A DNA stretch of 64,000 nt from Bolinopsis microptera (lineage: Eukaryota; Ctenophora; Tentaculata; Lobata; Bolinopsidae), in assembly GCF_026151205.1 (NCBI RefSeq), contig NC_087081.1:6195246-6259245 (forward strand), written 5' to 3'. The notes under the pieces are model-generated. The model was not told where the DNA came from. It made no database searches and saw only the letters and a program-made list of their open reading frames with translations. Numbering within the stretch: the first letter of the stretch is position 1; each line of letters starts with the position of its first letter. A program made the translations under genes and the position numbers. Positions 23,098 through 35,785 of the stretch are shown piece after piece.

Positions 23098-24781
23098 GAT
23101 TTTACTGCTGCTAGGTAAAAATACTTTCATAGGTTCAATAGGTAGGTACTGCAATTGTATGGCATGAATATCTATAAAATTGTTTACACGTTTAGCGACA
23201 GTGAAAAGAAATCATAACAGCCACTTATTCTTGGAGATGGCAAAAAGATTAAATAAGCTAAAAGAAGCTTGTATTAATCCTCTGGATGTGGTATCTCCTC
23301 TATTTTAGAAGTCTTGGCCCATATTTCTCTGGTCTACTAGACGTGGAGCACAGGTGTAAGTCTACTTCAAATGTTTGTTGAGAGTGTCGGTTGAGTGTTA
23401 GCAAATAACTCTTTCCAACGTAGATTGATGGCCATTGCAGAAATATTCTCCTGTACCGTAGCGAGTAGATCATCTTTTGCTTTCTTGGACCAAGACTGAG
23501 TGCTGTGTTGTGAGTGTGAGTAGAAATGGTGACCTTTCCTCTTCGGGGGCGGGGGAGGAGTGGTAGTGAAATGTTGATGGGGGAGCGGGAGAAGTAGAGA
23601 GGGAGTTGTGGAGTATTTTGTGGAGCGGTTTGAGGAACAAACTAAATAACCTTCGAATAGATTTCGTAATTCCTGCTAGCATTGTACAAAATTTCAGGGA
23701 TTAAATCCTGAAAAGTAGCGAATAGTATTGCCGATCAGGCCAGGACCATGTAAAAGTGTAACATTCCTTCTCCGAGAACAAATGTAAGTTGAAGCAAAAT
23801 TACTATTGCCAATTATTTGCCAATGCTGATGAAAAAATGTTATTAAGATTTAGAAAGTTCTGAGATTATTATCTATCATACAATTTTGACACAACTCACG
23901 ACTTGCTGAGGTTATGTTTCAAATTCGTTTCACATTATTAATCTTTGACAGGGAGTTAATTCTGCCACAAAAGAAAAGAATGAACTGATGAACTCGTTCA
24001 CACTACCCCTCGCTCTTCAACTGTTGGAGAAAACTTCCTTCTATCGCTGCTCGCAACACAGCAGAACTTGGTTTAATTCTGTGCGCTAAAATTTTGCAAA
24101 CGAGGCCTAAAATACTGTTATGTATAGGATAGACTGTTATGTAGGATAGACGGAATCGTTTCAGTAACTTTCTTGATCATCTTTAGAAACTCTTTCAACA
24201 ACATTGATAAAGTCCAGTTTGCCTTCTGAAATTTCAGAATCTTGCTCTACTTTACGGAAGGCGCGAATGTAAAATCTATGAATTGTAAAAAAAGCAATAA
24301 TTGTCAGTTAAGAGTTAAAATTTGAATATGCATGATATGGTCGGTCGAATATAATATAATGAATTGATCCAAAGCCAGCAGGCTTTTCGCACTGGCCAGT
24401 AATGCTTTTTGAAGGGAAACGCTACAATGCTCATCAACGAGCAAATCCTGGTTCGCGTAACCAATATCAAACGCATCATGGAATCCATTTTCTGAGATAG
24501 GATTCACATCACTCTTTTTACTGTTTGTTTAACATAATGATATTAAGTAGTGGTCGTTTTGAGTTATTTTCAGACTTTCAATACCGATGGGGTTTGAGAA
24601 TAATTAGGTCTTGGGAACATAGTTCTAATCCGGAGTTATGGCAAATTACGTGTTAGTAATAATGTCAATGATTATATCGGTGTTCGTGTTTTAATCTAAC
24701 TACTGACTTTATTTGTTTATTTCAATAAGGTATTGTATTTACCTTATATTTATAAATAATATAGATAGAGCAAAAGCATTC

Positions 24782-24867
24782 GATGTGGGTTCGAGTCCAG
24801 GCCAGGGGTTGAAATCTTCGATTCGATTCGAAGATTTCAACCCCTGGCCTGGACTCGAACCCACATC
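24782..24867. repeat. perfect 40-bp-arm hairpin containing a tRNA-type B box
   Basis: The arms 24782-24821 and 24828-24867 are exact reverse complements around a 6-base loop. Each arm contains GTGGGTTCGAGTCC, matching the T-arm / B-box of tRNA genes. On the minus strand, a possible A-box-like stretch (TGGCTTGATCATGAGAGC) lies about 60 bp upstream of the B box, so the structure may derive from a tRNA-related SINE that ends in a foldback. Confidence 0.75.
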
Positions 24868-24869
24868 CG

Positions 24870-26417
24870 GTCTAACTTTTACTAGTATCTGTTCTTTGGA
24901 GTAGTCCTCTGCTCTCATGATCAAGCCATTGTGGTAACTGATCATTTTGATACTATGTGTTATTATATTGTGCTACAATGCACTAATCGATCAAATTAAT
25001 AATAGTTTCAATTCTTATATTGGTAGAATTGGCGTTAAAAATTGCACGCGAATGTATTAAAATTACACAGAAACATCGTCTTTGATCATCTCTATCTCAA
25101 AACGATCACAAAGTAGCATCCTGAAAATTTGCACACATACAGTTGAGATGATGTCTAATATCTTCTAAGTTTTCTGGGAGCCTACTATGTAAGCTTCACT
25201 TGCAGTGGTCTGTCGAAAATTGGTTACTTTGCGCACATTTAATAGTCGACTTTATGAAAAAAGTTAACTAATCAAATTTATACTGGGATGCAGAACAAAG
25301 GATTCTCTTTAAAACTGAAACATGAACTAGTGATATGCTAAGTAAAGATAGGGCTGGTGGTCAATAGGAATCATGATGAAATATTTGCCTGGCAACACTC
25401 AGCGCGCGAAAAAATCTGTAGTGCAATGCGCTTCCAGTGGTCCCATCGTGTGCGGGTGATTTACCAAACTCGATCTTGCAGGCAATAATAATTTAATAAA
25501 TTCCGGCCAAGAAATGAGAAACAGATAATTTAAAGCTCGATCAAAGCACCAAGACATCATAAGACCTGGCTCCAACGAGCATTGTACACATTACAGATGG
25601 TATGTTATATATACGATGCCACTACTGGGAAGGCGTCTGTAGTAGCCTGACAAGTGTTCACAGTAATGGTACATAGCCATATCAACACCATACAAATAAA
25701 GTCATGAGAGTCATTTAGATATGAGACACGATAAGATGACTTGTAGGCTGTATGAGCATATATTATGCTCATATTACTACATATGACTAAATACGCTCCC
25801 TTTAATCAGTGACATATACAGTAATATGTCAGGCCAGGGTTGATATATTCTATGGGTTTCATAAGAATTCTACACGGGTGGTATTCGGAGGAGTGTTGGT
25901 TAACACAATGTTAAGAAATCAATAAGTCCAGGAATAGAACTAAGTTGCAGCCGGCACGTCGTTCCCTCAGATGTGACCTATATCCCTGCTCACAACACAT
26001 CATGGAGTTTAAAACGAGCCGAGCATGACGGTGATGCAACAAATCCCTAAGGGTCAAGCTTTTAAGTGACTATAATAACCTCACAACCATTACCTCCATC
26101 GCAACTCGCAACAAAAAATCACAAAATGAAAGTGGCCACTGAGGCGGGAGACCGGACTTTAAGAGAGATCATAGCTTCATAACCATTTTACATATTTTAT
26201 AGACTGGGCATCATCCCAAATTACAATAAATTATAACAGATCTCAAATCTCGATGAACTTAACAGGGGCCTGGATACTTTGAAATGGATAGATCATTATG
26301 TCACTGAAGGCCGGTGAGTTAGCAATGATGATACTGTGATATAACGGATCATGACGGTTCTAGTAACTTCACTGGGATGAGCAACAACCAAACAAATATG
26401 GGAATCTGACGACGCTC
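24870..26417. other. no gene recognised; one dispersed repeat copy
   Basis: Contains a block at about 25498-25560 (AAATTCCGGCCAA, ATAATTTAAAGCTCGATCAA, CACCAAGAC) that recurs at about 27643-27705 as AAATTCCAGCCAA, ATAATTTAAAGCTCGACCAA, ACCAAGACC. Nothing else is recognisable. Confidence 0.5.
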
Positions 26418-26600
26418 ACCATTACAACTCATAAAGTTACAACTCATAAAGTTACAACTCATAAAGTTACAACTCATAAAGTTACAACTCATAAAGTTAC
26501 AACTCATAAAGTTACAACTCATAAAGTTACAACTCATAAAGTTACAACTCAAAGGTTACAACTCATAATAAGTTACAACTTATAAAGTTATAACTCACTA
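26418..26600. repeat. 15-bp minisatellite
   Basis: ACAACTCATAAAGTT repeats about 12 times, with decayed units at the right end. Because 15 is a multiple of three it stays open in several frames (MSCNF repeats on the minus strand), which is an artefact of unit length. Confidence 0.9.
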
Positions 26601-27012
26601 TAATGATTAAAGATAGACGGTTGATCACTTCGTAATGGACCGGGACTGATAGGCTTCGTTATAAGATTACATGATTACATCTTTACATCTGTGTAGGAAA
26701 CTAATCTAGGAACTACAAATTGTCCAAAAATATAGCTAGGGACAGGTTCGTCCCGGAAACTACAGGAACAGGTTCGTCCAGGAAACTACAACCGACACTA
26801 ACCCTCAACAAATCTCATCTCAACGAAACTACAATCTCTCATAACGGAACTACAATCACACAACTCTGACAATCACGTTACCCAGCCCATTAACTAGATC
26901 TCATATATAGAGTGATACGTATTATGGCACTGTCCAGGCCTCTGACCACGTCATCTCACACACTCTCACACTGTTGGTAGCAGCACACGCCCACCCCTTA
27001 TCAGCTGACATC

Positions 27013-27476
27013 TCCAGGAGCCTTATTATGTAACCTTTCCAGGAACCTTATTAGGTGATCTTTCCAGGAACCTTATTATGTGACCTTTCCAGGAACCTTA
27101 TTATGTGATCTTTCCAGGAACCTTATTAGGTGACCTTTCCAGGAACCTTATTAGGTGACCTTTCCAGGAACCTTATTATGTGACCTTTCCAGGAACCTTA
27201 TTAGGTGATCTTTCCAGGAACCTTATTAGGTGACCTTTCCAGGAACCTTATTAGGTGACCTTTCCAGGAACCTTATTATGTGACCTTTCCAGGAACCTTA
27301 TTAGGTGATCTTTCCAGGAACCTTATTAGGTGACCTTTCCAGGAACCTTATTAGGTGATCTTTCCAGGAACCTTATTAGGTGATCTTTCCAGGAACCTTA
27401 TTAGGTGATCTTTCCAGGAACCTTATTAGGTGACCTTTCCAGGAACCTTATTATGTAACCTTTCCAGGAACCTACA
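27013..27476. repeat. 25-bp minisatellite with palindromic TTCCAGGAA core
   Basis: TTTCCAGGAACCTTATTAGG plus TGACC or TGATC repeats about 18 times, with AGG/ATG variation. Each unit holds TTCCAGGAA, which fits the TTCNNNGAA pattern bound by STAT proteins; that match is by motif only. Confidence 0.9.
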
Positions 27477-27479
27477 CAG

Positions 27480-30400
27480 CGTCATTCAGTAGCGTGATTA
27501 AGCAGGTATGTGTGGAAATTACGTCAACATATTATATACATATTACATATATTATATATTGCAACAACACTGGGCAGAGAGGCAAATATTATGTAATCGA
27601 ATTAATCGTGGCTGGCCGATCATTACACAGCTACAGACAACAAATTCCAGCCAATAAATTATGAACAGTACGACATAATTTAAAGCTCGACCAAAGAACC
27701 AAGACCTAAAGGGCATCAGCATACATAATGTAATAGATTTTCACAGATTCGATTACCGGATTAGCTGGATATGATATATCAGTACACTTGACTGCAAAAA
27801 GCACAAAAACCTGCCCGCCCAGTAACATAAACAGTGCTGCGTCACGTCCGCAGTCCAGCCTAAATTGAATTTTGAAAAACTGAAATATTCTCGGCCTTTA
27901 AAAATTTAAAAACGGGCTGTAATCAATATAAAAGTATTCAACTAAAATAAGTAGAAGTGTTGACTGTTGAGCGCTAAATGCACCGATCGGAGGAGTAGGC
28001 AGGGTCATGGCACGTTCGAAACTGACACGTGGCGATATCTGACAGAAGGAGCTGGCTCCAGAGAATGCAGAAACGGATCCCCCTAGAAAGTGCACGAGAA
28101 CATGAGGTCCAGAAGCCGCCAAAAAGTGTCACGAAATAAAAATTCTGGTTGTAGAACTTGTAGCAGCTCGGAGGAGAAACTTGAGATCCTTATTTTGGTC
28201 ATTAGCTTGAAAACTTATTAGATTTTGTACACTTTTGTGGAATTGGAAACGAGGCTCCCTAATGAAATCATTTCAGGTCAGGGACTTACAATTTGGGTAT
28301 TGGAACCGCCCCAGGAGTAAAACCACCAACCGGGCATAGACGATAACATACACTCGGCTCGGCTAGAGAAAGCCGCTTCAATTTTGTGAATTATGAGTCG
28401 AGCGTTTTGTTATCATGCAGGAGGTTGCAATCACTGCAAGGTTGAGTGGAGGCCGTGTGTTTTAGGAGGCAGGTTCTCTACACATCATGCAGAGCATATT
28501 GAATCTTCATAAGAGGAGTGAGGGAGTTATTAAGAGTTTTAAACTTTTTAAAATTGCGGAGGATAATACGATATTTGATACATTTGTCGGAGTCACTGTA
28601 AGTATTATCGTGCTCTTGAGAAGAAACAGGCACTGAAACGAACTGAGCTCATCAACAGATCAAACGATGGACACACTTCAAATTTAAAAATCACTGACAA
28701 AAATACCGCTTGCGTAACCCGACAGGGTTTTTGTACGACAATGTATTCAAATGTAATACAGTGTATATTAATAAATACACCCATTAGTAAATGCATTTTA
28801 TCAAGTTGGACTGGCCGCCTCAAATCCAATCACGTGGTCAAAACACGTGGGTAGCAAGTGAGTAACACTTGGACAACTTTATACCTACTTCCAGTATGGT
28901 TTCTATGACGACATCACGTGGTTTGACTTTGTATACAGTCACGTGGGGTGTGAGGTAGGATATTTACTGGATGGATTGTGCTGAAGGTGTTGATGGGAGC
29001 TGATACTCTGATGTTTCAGTAAACAGGCTCGAAAAGAAAGTTTACAATTGTAAACGATTTAAAAAGATTTAAAACAAGGACGAGGAACGTTTACAGTCGG
29101 TACCAATTCTCTAATCAATAGACCAGCCTTGTTCCCTGTAACCCCTCACATTTCAAACTAATAAGATAATACCCCTAGGAAGTTCTGCGTATCTCGTATC
29201 GCAATGCAAGTAAGATGATAATATCATCAATATTATTATTGATGATAAACGAAACCCAGCAAAGGATATCTCACAGACATTCATAAAATGTTGCTGGGAA
29301 GTTGACTTATATAGATTCAATCTACGGCCATAACGCTTGGAAGATACCTTATTACAGCGTACAGATTGCATCTCAGATCGTTTCTATAGAAACTCTCCCG
29401 GAAGTGGGGATCAACTGTGATATCTGTCACCCATCGAGCATGGCTCCACTGTGTAGGTGCGGGTGGGTGCGCATCCACCCAAAGGATGTTGCACCCACTC
29501 AGTTTGGACTTGCACCCACCCAAACGATTTGAAAATGTGTACACCAAAATTGTCAAATTTTGTATAAATTACGGGTCAATTGTCAAGCACAATTAAATGA
29601 TTACTTTCTTCTGACTTCATCGCACAAGCTACAGAATCGTTGGACTCTATTAAAAGGTCATGAGACTCCATGCATCAGGCTTTGCTATGGATCTGGAAGA
29701 CTCTGCTCAATATATGGCAGACTCTGTTACGGAATATGACGGACTCTGTTACTGATTGGGCTGCAGAACCTGCTAGGCTATAACATACTCGACAGCTTGA
29801 TAGTAATGGACTCTACCACGACTCAGACTGCAGTCTACGGTCCGTCCCCAGTCTGCTGAGTCTGCTCACTGCTGAGTCTGTACTCTGTCAGCGATATTGC
29901 CGAAAACACTTGTCATACTGTTTGTTTGATTACTAAACCAACAGGAAGTACCACCGGCTGCTACTACAAACAATCTTACCAACAATTGCATTATACCTAC
30001 TCTGTGTTACGTGTGGACTCTCTTTGTTTGGTTCCCTTGCTCTTGCCAACTAATCCATTAATCCCCTTAAAGCTTGGTGAGTTTTAGTAGATCCAATACC
30101 ATGTATATATCCTATTGGTATTAAATTGGTGTGAAGTCAATCTAAAGTCTTGATTCAGTATAATAATATCATCTTCATTTTTATCGTCATCACACCGAAA
30201 GAACCTAATAGTAATGAATAAGGGCGCTAGCCGCTACCTTCGAAAACGGTTGATAGTAAAATAGAATAGAATACAATTGAACAGCATAACATAGCATAAA
30301 TAGTAATGATAATAAAATAATTCAATAATATGGGGCTTCTGGGTGCTATGCAAGGTTTGACAAATCAGGCTGATACTGTTAGAATAATGTCCTACTAAAG

Positions 30401-30540
30401 TGCTAAAGAATACCCTACTAACTCTAACTCTAAGTGCCTTAATCTGCCCCTTAATTTTGTAAAGAACTGTGGTGATGCAGCTGCAAGGTATATCTTTTAT
30501 TACATCGATATTAATTCAGCAATTAAGGCTAAACCATATC
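27480..30540. other. region upstream of the tubulin-like gene, no other gene recognised
   Basis: About 3 kb without recognisable coding sequence. It contains the second copy of a dispersed repeat (about 27643-27705), a hairpin-prone block of CACCCACC/GGGTGGGTG motifs at 29450-29530, and a stretch rich in GACTCTG at 29640-29890. A TTTTCAG acceptor-like site at 30544-30550 would allow an upstream non-coding exon of the tubulin-like gene. Confidence 0.45.
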
Positions 30541-30581
30541 CTATTTTCAGCATAACTCAAGACAGAATAAAATCAGCAGGA

Positions 30582-30711
30582 ATGCCACGGGAATGCGTTT
30601 CCCTCCACATAGGTCAGGCAGGAGTACAGATTGGGAGATCTTGTTGGGAGCTGTATTGTTTGGAACACGGTCTGGGGAATGATGGAACACTTAAAGAGGG
30701 GCATGACTCAG
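30582..30711 (+). CDS. alpha-tubulin-like gene, exon 1
   Basis: The ATG at 30582 opens [20 protein letters not shown], the tubulin N-terminus with the nucleotide-binding GQAGVQIG loop, and the exon ends in TCAG/GTTTAA, phase 1. Conventional alpha-tubulins start MREC; here a proline separates Met from REC. The loop that carries acetylated lysine 40 in normal alpha-tubulin is shortened and rewritten (GTLKEGHDS). Tubulins polymerise as alpha-beta dimers into microtubules. [10 protein letters not shown] supports alpha rather than beta. A TTTTCAG site 32 bp upstream suggests a 5' UTR intron. Confidence 0.88.
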
Positions 30712-31508
30712 GTTTAACATATATTTAACATATTTTAACATATATTCAACATATTTTAACATATTTATTTTAAATTAATCCGGCTCTCAATCGACTAGAT
30801 TTTAAATCTAGTTTAACAATAAGAAAATTACTCTTGTTAAAAAGCAGCAAATTTAGAACTAAGAAATAATTATCAGGAACCTAATTTGGTAACGGTACGG
30901 TGGACTACATTTTCTTAATTTAGAATGGTCGGAATATCGCAGCACATTTGCTTAACTTAGGCGTGTCACGATTGCAACCACTCTTCCCTAAATTTGTAAA
31001 ATAACTGTTATACATGCAGTAGTGCACCTGATCAAACGAACACTGTCAATATTATGGATTTGAAAAGAAAAATGTTCGAAGCGACAAAAAGGGTGGGTGT
31101 ATTTCTACGTGGCTGATAAATGATAGATCATCGCACAAATTAGACAGATGGAAATTTGCCAACAAATCTCAATATCTTTCAATCGAGATACTTGATTGAT
31201 TTATCGTGATAATCTATCAATTTATCCAATATCAATGAGACAGGCTTTGCAGTTTGCACGAATCAATGTGTAAATTTATAAATTAGGACTAGGAAAATCG
31301 ATACTGATGCTGCTTATATCTTTATAAGTCAAAGTGCTAAAGAGGTCAAATATTTCATCAGCTGATCCATGGATTCCAGAAATATCCGAAATAAGTATTA
31401 TAAGTTAATCATTACCTGATTTCCTCATATATCCACACATTTCCATACTATTATATGGTTAAATTTACAATATTAATTTAATTTAATAAAAGTAATCGTT
31501 ATTTTTAG

Positions 31509-31658
31509 AGTCTAGCGATCTGACGACATTGTACTCGGAGGCATCAAACGGGAAATATGTGCCCAGAGCACTTTTTGTGGATTTCGAACCAACCGTGGTG
31601 GACGAGATAAGAAATGGACCGTTTTCAAAACTATATAATCCTAGCAACATGATAACAG
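31509..31658 (+). CDS. alpha-tubulin-like gene, exon 2
   Basis: TTTTTAG acceptor and ACAG/GTGAAA donor bound 150 bp, phase 1 to 1. The peptide has KYVPRALFVDFEPTVVDEIR, the segment after the H1-S2 loop, followed by FSKLYNPSNMITG. Joining exon 1 gives GHDSESSDLTTLYSE, so no lysine occupies the usual position 40. Identity to standard alpha-tubulin is clear but low for such a conserved protein. Confidence 0.88.
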
Positions 31659-32379
31659 GTGAAAGATTTATAACGGAAATGACCAAAAAATAGAACCGTT
31701 CGAAAATATTGATTATTGCCCCAAGCTGCACTGTAAAATATGATGGGCACCTAAATAAAACACAGTTAACACATACCATCGAGCTATATTTATTATGTCC
31801 GCAATTACATGTACCAAATAAATTAAATGCACCCAATATAGCAGAACTGTTATTTAAACTGGGTGCCGTGCGAGCCGATGACAAAGAAAATCCTTTTTCT
31901 GGATATATTTCGAACTCTAATCAAAATTCTTAAATGACGTATAATCGATTCGGTCTTTTTTTAGTTATAAGTCACAAAGTTTTCGTTTTAGCTTAGGTGG
32001 GCAATATTTCTACTGACGAACGCATCTAAATAAACATTTAAACTAACACTTGTATGTGATTATTGCCGAGAATGAACAAACATTGACAGTTGACACCGCT
32101 ATAAATATAAGGCAATATTGTATTGGTGTATTATATCGCTCTTTTTTACCACAAAAACACTTTACTTTAAAATATGGTTATTTCGGAAACACTATATTTC
32201 CTATAAAAGCTTTTCTTAAGAAGTGAAATAAATTCTTCATATTATGTAGCTAAAGAGTGTGGACTATTATAGCTATACCTGGTTAAAACGTTTCCATCCC
32301 ACCACATAATAGTTAATACTAGCGATAAATTTAATAGATTTTAAGTGTTGTTATAAAGTCTAAAAATACATTCAACCAG

Positions 32380-32495
32380 GAATGGAGGATTCGGCAGACA
32401 ACTTTGCTCGGGGGTATTATACGGAGGGAAGGAAGCATATCAACAAAGTTTCAGATCAAATGAGAAGGATGATAGAGGCATGCGAATCAGTTCAG
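32380..32495 (+). CDS. alpha-tubulin-like gene, exon 3
   Basis: 116 bp from a CAACCAG acceptor to TTCAG/GTACAT, phase 1 to 0. It encodes ADNFARGYYTEGRK, matching the YARGHYTIGKE region of helix H3, then KVSDQMRRMIEACESVQ in place of the usual helix ending in GLQ. The intron before it is 721 bp. Confidence 0.85.
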
Positions 32496-33913
32496 GTACA
32501 TTAATAAACTAATTAATTAACTAATTAATTCTCAGATATAATGAAAGATGACATATTATACTGTGCGCAAAATAGTGGGTGTTACCAACAATTTAGGACA
32601 TATATCTGTTATATAGCTGCAAAAGAAGATGCCAAATTTAGTTAGCCATAAGCTATAGTTTGTATATTGTAAAACAGCAGTATAAGCTTCCGTGTGGACG
32701 GAAGGGTGATCAGAAATCTTCAGAGCATACTATTTAACATTATAATATTGGTCAACGTACTCTCAGTCTACATATATATTATATAATAATAAAATAGATC
32801 GTTCTTGACAGTTGCGCAACAAAACAGATTTAGCTCGTGTATTTCACTGACCGGAAGATATATAACGATACAACAAAGTCTATAAAATAAAAGATTAATT
32901 AATATAGTAAAATTCTATTTATATTTGTGAATATTATTATTATCATATTATGGAGAGGAGCAAGTTATAACACTATTATATTTATTATCTTGACAGTTGC
33001 TGTTGTAACTTAAGATTCGAAGTTTGTATTCCTTGTATTCGGTATTCCTTGTATTCCTTGTAAGGATCGACACTCTTATCAACCCTGTCAAAGAATACCA
33101 AAGCAGAAATGAAATCAAGACAAGTTTAATCTAGACTTACTTAGGGCTGACATTTTATTGTCGAGTTCTGATTAAGGTTCGCCCGATCATATGACAGATG
33201 TTCTGATTGATTCAGCCGATCATATGACAGATGTTCTGAGTGGACCACTTATTGATCACGCGACAAGAGCCAATAATTGATGTCAAGAAGGCTATACAAC
33301 TGAACCTTCTTATCAGCATCATTATCGTGCAGTCTAGTATGGAGTGGTTATTATAGCTGTATCTGTTCTGCAGCCAATCAGCATCAAGCAATTTAGTCAC
33401 GTGACTTCTAAACAACCAATCATCAGCGATAAAGATAAGCGCCACGCGTTCGAATAAGATAAGGGTTTATCTTTGTAATAGCTCTAATGGCAGCTAATCA
33501 GCATGAAGCAAGTTCGTCACATGACTTCCTGTAAACCAATCAGGCCCAGACTTACACTTTACAGACTATAATAGATGAATGTGCAGTGATTATCAAGTGG
33601 GAAATATGCTGCTTATATCACCTTATCTTTATCTATTTCCGTAATTCTTATGTTTGCCGAATAGATAAAACTGGACGGTGGAAATGAGACTTGATCATGA
33701 CTTTAAATGACAACCTTGGTTCCGACCCTCAGGGTCGAAACAGACGCACTACACAAGGTCGGAACAGGCACTGAGGTTATAACACAAGTGTTAATCTAAA
33801 TGATTTAACAATCCAATTTCGGAAAACTATCTTTAAAAATACGGGATTCTGGATTACCCTAGTGAAGTTAAAATTATTTTGAGATTCAAGGGCGTTAAAT
33901 TCCCCCATTTCAG

Positions 33914-34042
33914 GGATTTCTAATGTTCAGATCGTTCGGCGGCGGTACAGGGTCGGGTTTTACTTCACTTCTAGTCGAGGAGCTCTGCACAAACTATGGG
34001 AAGAAAATAAAACTGGAGTACGCTATCTACCCTTCACCTACG
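33914..34042 (+). CDS. alpha-tubulin-like gene, exon 4 (GTP phosphate loop)
   Basis: 129 bp, phase 0 to 0, from CATTTCAG to CTACG/GTTAGT. It encodes [20 protein letters not shown] with the invariant GGGTGSG phosphate-binding T4 loop intact, then [16 protein letters not shown]. The preserved GTP motif argues that the protein was functional recently. Confidence 0.9.
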
Positions 34043-34517
34043 GTTAGTGGATTGGATTTAGTTGTTACTTTTAGCTGAGTATCATGTTAGTAGGTAACAC
34101 TTAAACTGCACTGGTGAAGAGTGAAGACTCCATAGTCCATTTGCACAGGTCGTTCCATAATCCGGAAGGCGAGTGCAAAAATACCGATTAGACGATTAGC
34201 AAAGTAAACTCAAGAAAACGATCAGATACAGAAGTGAACTTTGCATCTAATCGTGATAACGCAGCGTGCAGACGCAGCTAGGAGGCCAAATTGGCCGGGC
34301 GAATTCCCACGCTCCTGCGCGCATAGCAGGGTCACGTGATCACATATTAGAAACACGTGGTACACAAAAAGAACGCCTTGGCTAGACGCTTAAAATTATG
34401 AGTCGTGTAAAATGTGTAAGAACTTATAAATTGCAAAGATGACTCCCATTATAGCTTCTAATTATAGTTTGTAATTGAAACTAGGGACGTAACATTAAAC
34501 TTGTGATCTCACCGCAG

Positions 34518-34676
34518 GTGTCTACATCCATAGTAGAGCCATACAACAGTATCCTTACTCCCCACCAAACTGACGTGTGCTTCATGATGGATAACGAGGC
34601 TATCTTTGATATATGCCAGAAGAAGATTGATATTGAGTGGCCTACGTATGATAACCTGAACAGACTTATCAGCCAG
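34518..34676 (+). CDS. alpha-tubulin-like gene, exon 5
   Basis: 159 bp, phase 0 to 0, from ACCGCAG to CAG/GTTAGA. It encodes [30 protein letters not shown] and [12 protein letters not shown], corresponding to the T5-H6-H7 part of alpha-tubulin ([30 protein letters not shown]). No frameshift or stop occurs. Confidence 0.9.
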
Positions 34677-34860
34677 GTTAGAGATAAGCCATTCATGGGT
34701 GATGAGTCTATAATCTTAGATCTGGTATCAAATTGGTATCTCCTCTAATATATCCACATCTATCGATTGATTTAAGAAATCTTAAATTTACTAGATAGCA
34801 TGCAGCGTAATATTAACTCGCTCAGCTCAAATAACCTGATAACGTGTGTTACACTTACAG

Positions 34861-34993
34861 GTAGTGAGCAGCATAACTGCTAGTCTGCGGTTTAAAGGGT
34901 CCCTGAACGTGGACCTGAACGAGTTCCAGACTAACCTGGTACCCTACCCCCGCATACATTTCCCTTTAATTAATATGAGTCCCCTCATATCAC
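34861..34993 (+). CDS. alpha-tubulin-like gene, exon 6 (T7 loop)
   Basis: 133 bp, phase 0 to 1, from CTTACAG to TATCAC/GTGAGT. It encodes [20 protein letters not shown], then [16 protein letters not shown]. The glutamate that in alpha-tubulin triggers GTP hydrolysis on the neighbouring beta subunit is present in DLNEF. The intron that follows is 5.3 kb and is filled by nested transposons. Confidence 0.9.
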
Positions 34994-35689
34994 GTGAGTT
35001 ATAGTGAACAAATATTGATAGTAATGAGTGTGAGAATGAAACTAATTTTTACCTTATCGGACCTTATTTGGACGGACATAATTATGAACGGACATTAATA
35101 TGAACGCTAGAAGGCACTCAAAACCATCAAAAATCCGAATTTTTTCTTATTTTTTTATTTCAAAAAATGATTTTTAAATCCATTTTTATACAGTAAGTAA
35201 GAAAAGCAGTCGTTAAGCAGTAAACATGTTAAAAGATGTGTACATGATCAGTGTTAAATATTGCATATCATCTTCATCAAATGGGTTTTCGTGCATGAAA
35301 TAGTTCAACGTTAAAAAATTAACCAACGTTGGCCTATAAGACGTTTAAGAACTTTTCATTCACAATCTAAAATTAAATACAACGTTAAAACGCTGTTAAA
35401 TTTTAAACGTTGCTCATATCAATTGGTTCATCTTTTTGGGCGTTCGTCAGTTCGTGTAATGTTTTTTATCCCAGTTTCAACGTCTTTTCAGTTTCAATGA
35501 GTCAGCTAGAAACTTGATCTCTATTTCCAGACTTTCATAATGATCATTAGGCTCACAACAGCTGGAATAAAATAAGTTAACCTCCTTTCTGGCTCACTTG
35601 TGGGCTGCTTCAGAAGGCTATACTATATATAACTGTCTAATTGAATAATTGGAAGAGAACTCCATCAGGCCTAGATGAACCAAGCGGGG

Positions 35690-35785
35690 AGTTGATACAC
35701 CTTTCACAAGCAAGAGCCACTTTGGTCTACTTGCTGTGAGGTGTCTCAGCTACGCCTACATGGGTTGGGGGTCCCCCCTTTTCTT
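35690..35785. repeat. dispersed repeat with T-rich end, copy 2
   Basis: Second copy of the repeat at 14890-15022 (GTTGATACACCTTTCACA, AGAGCCACTTTGGTCTACTT, TGGGTTGGGGGTCCCCCCTT). It lies inside the pogo-type element. Confidence 0.6.

Larger units (their letters stand above)
15700..24781. other. long AT-rich stretch, no gene recognised
   Basis: I see no conserved protein, RNA gene or splice-bounded exon in about 9 kb. The longest open frames (for example 131 codons at 21375-21770, minus strand) have no domain pattern I recognise. Structure present: a dispersed GC-rich motif (18655 and 21055), a hairpin at 20468-20523, a GA microsatellite and a C homopolymer. Confidence 0.45.

Noticed and set aside
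24713-24945. Overlapping ORFs with the shared peptide SSPGQGLKSS on both strands
   Set aside because: The match arises because the sequence is a perfect inverted repeat.
26349-26552. MSCNF-repeat ORF
   Set aside because: A by-product of the 15-bp minisatellite; no start context or conservation.
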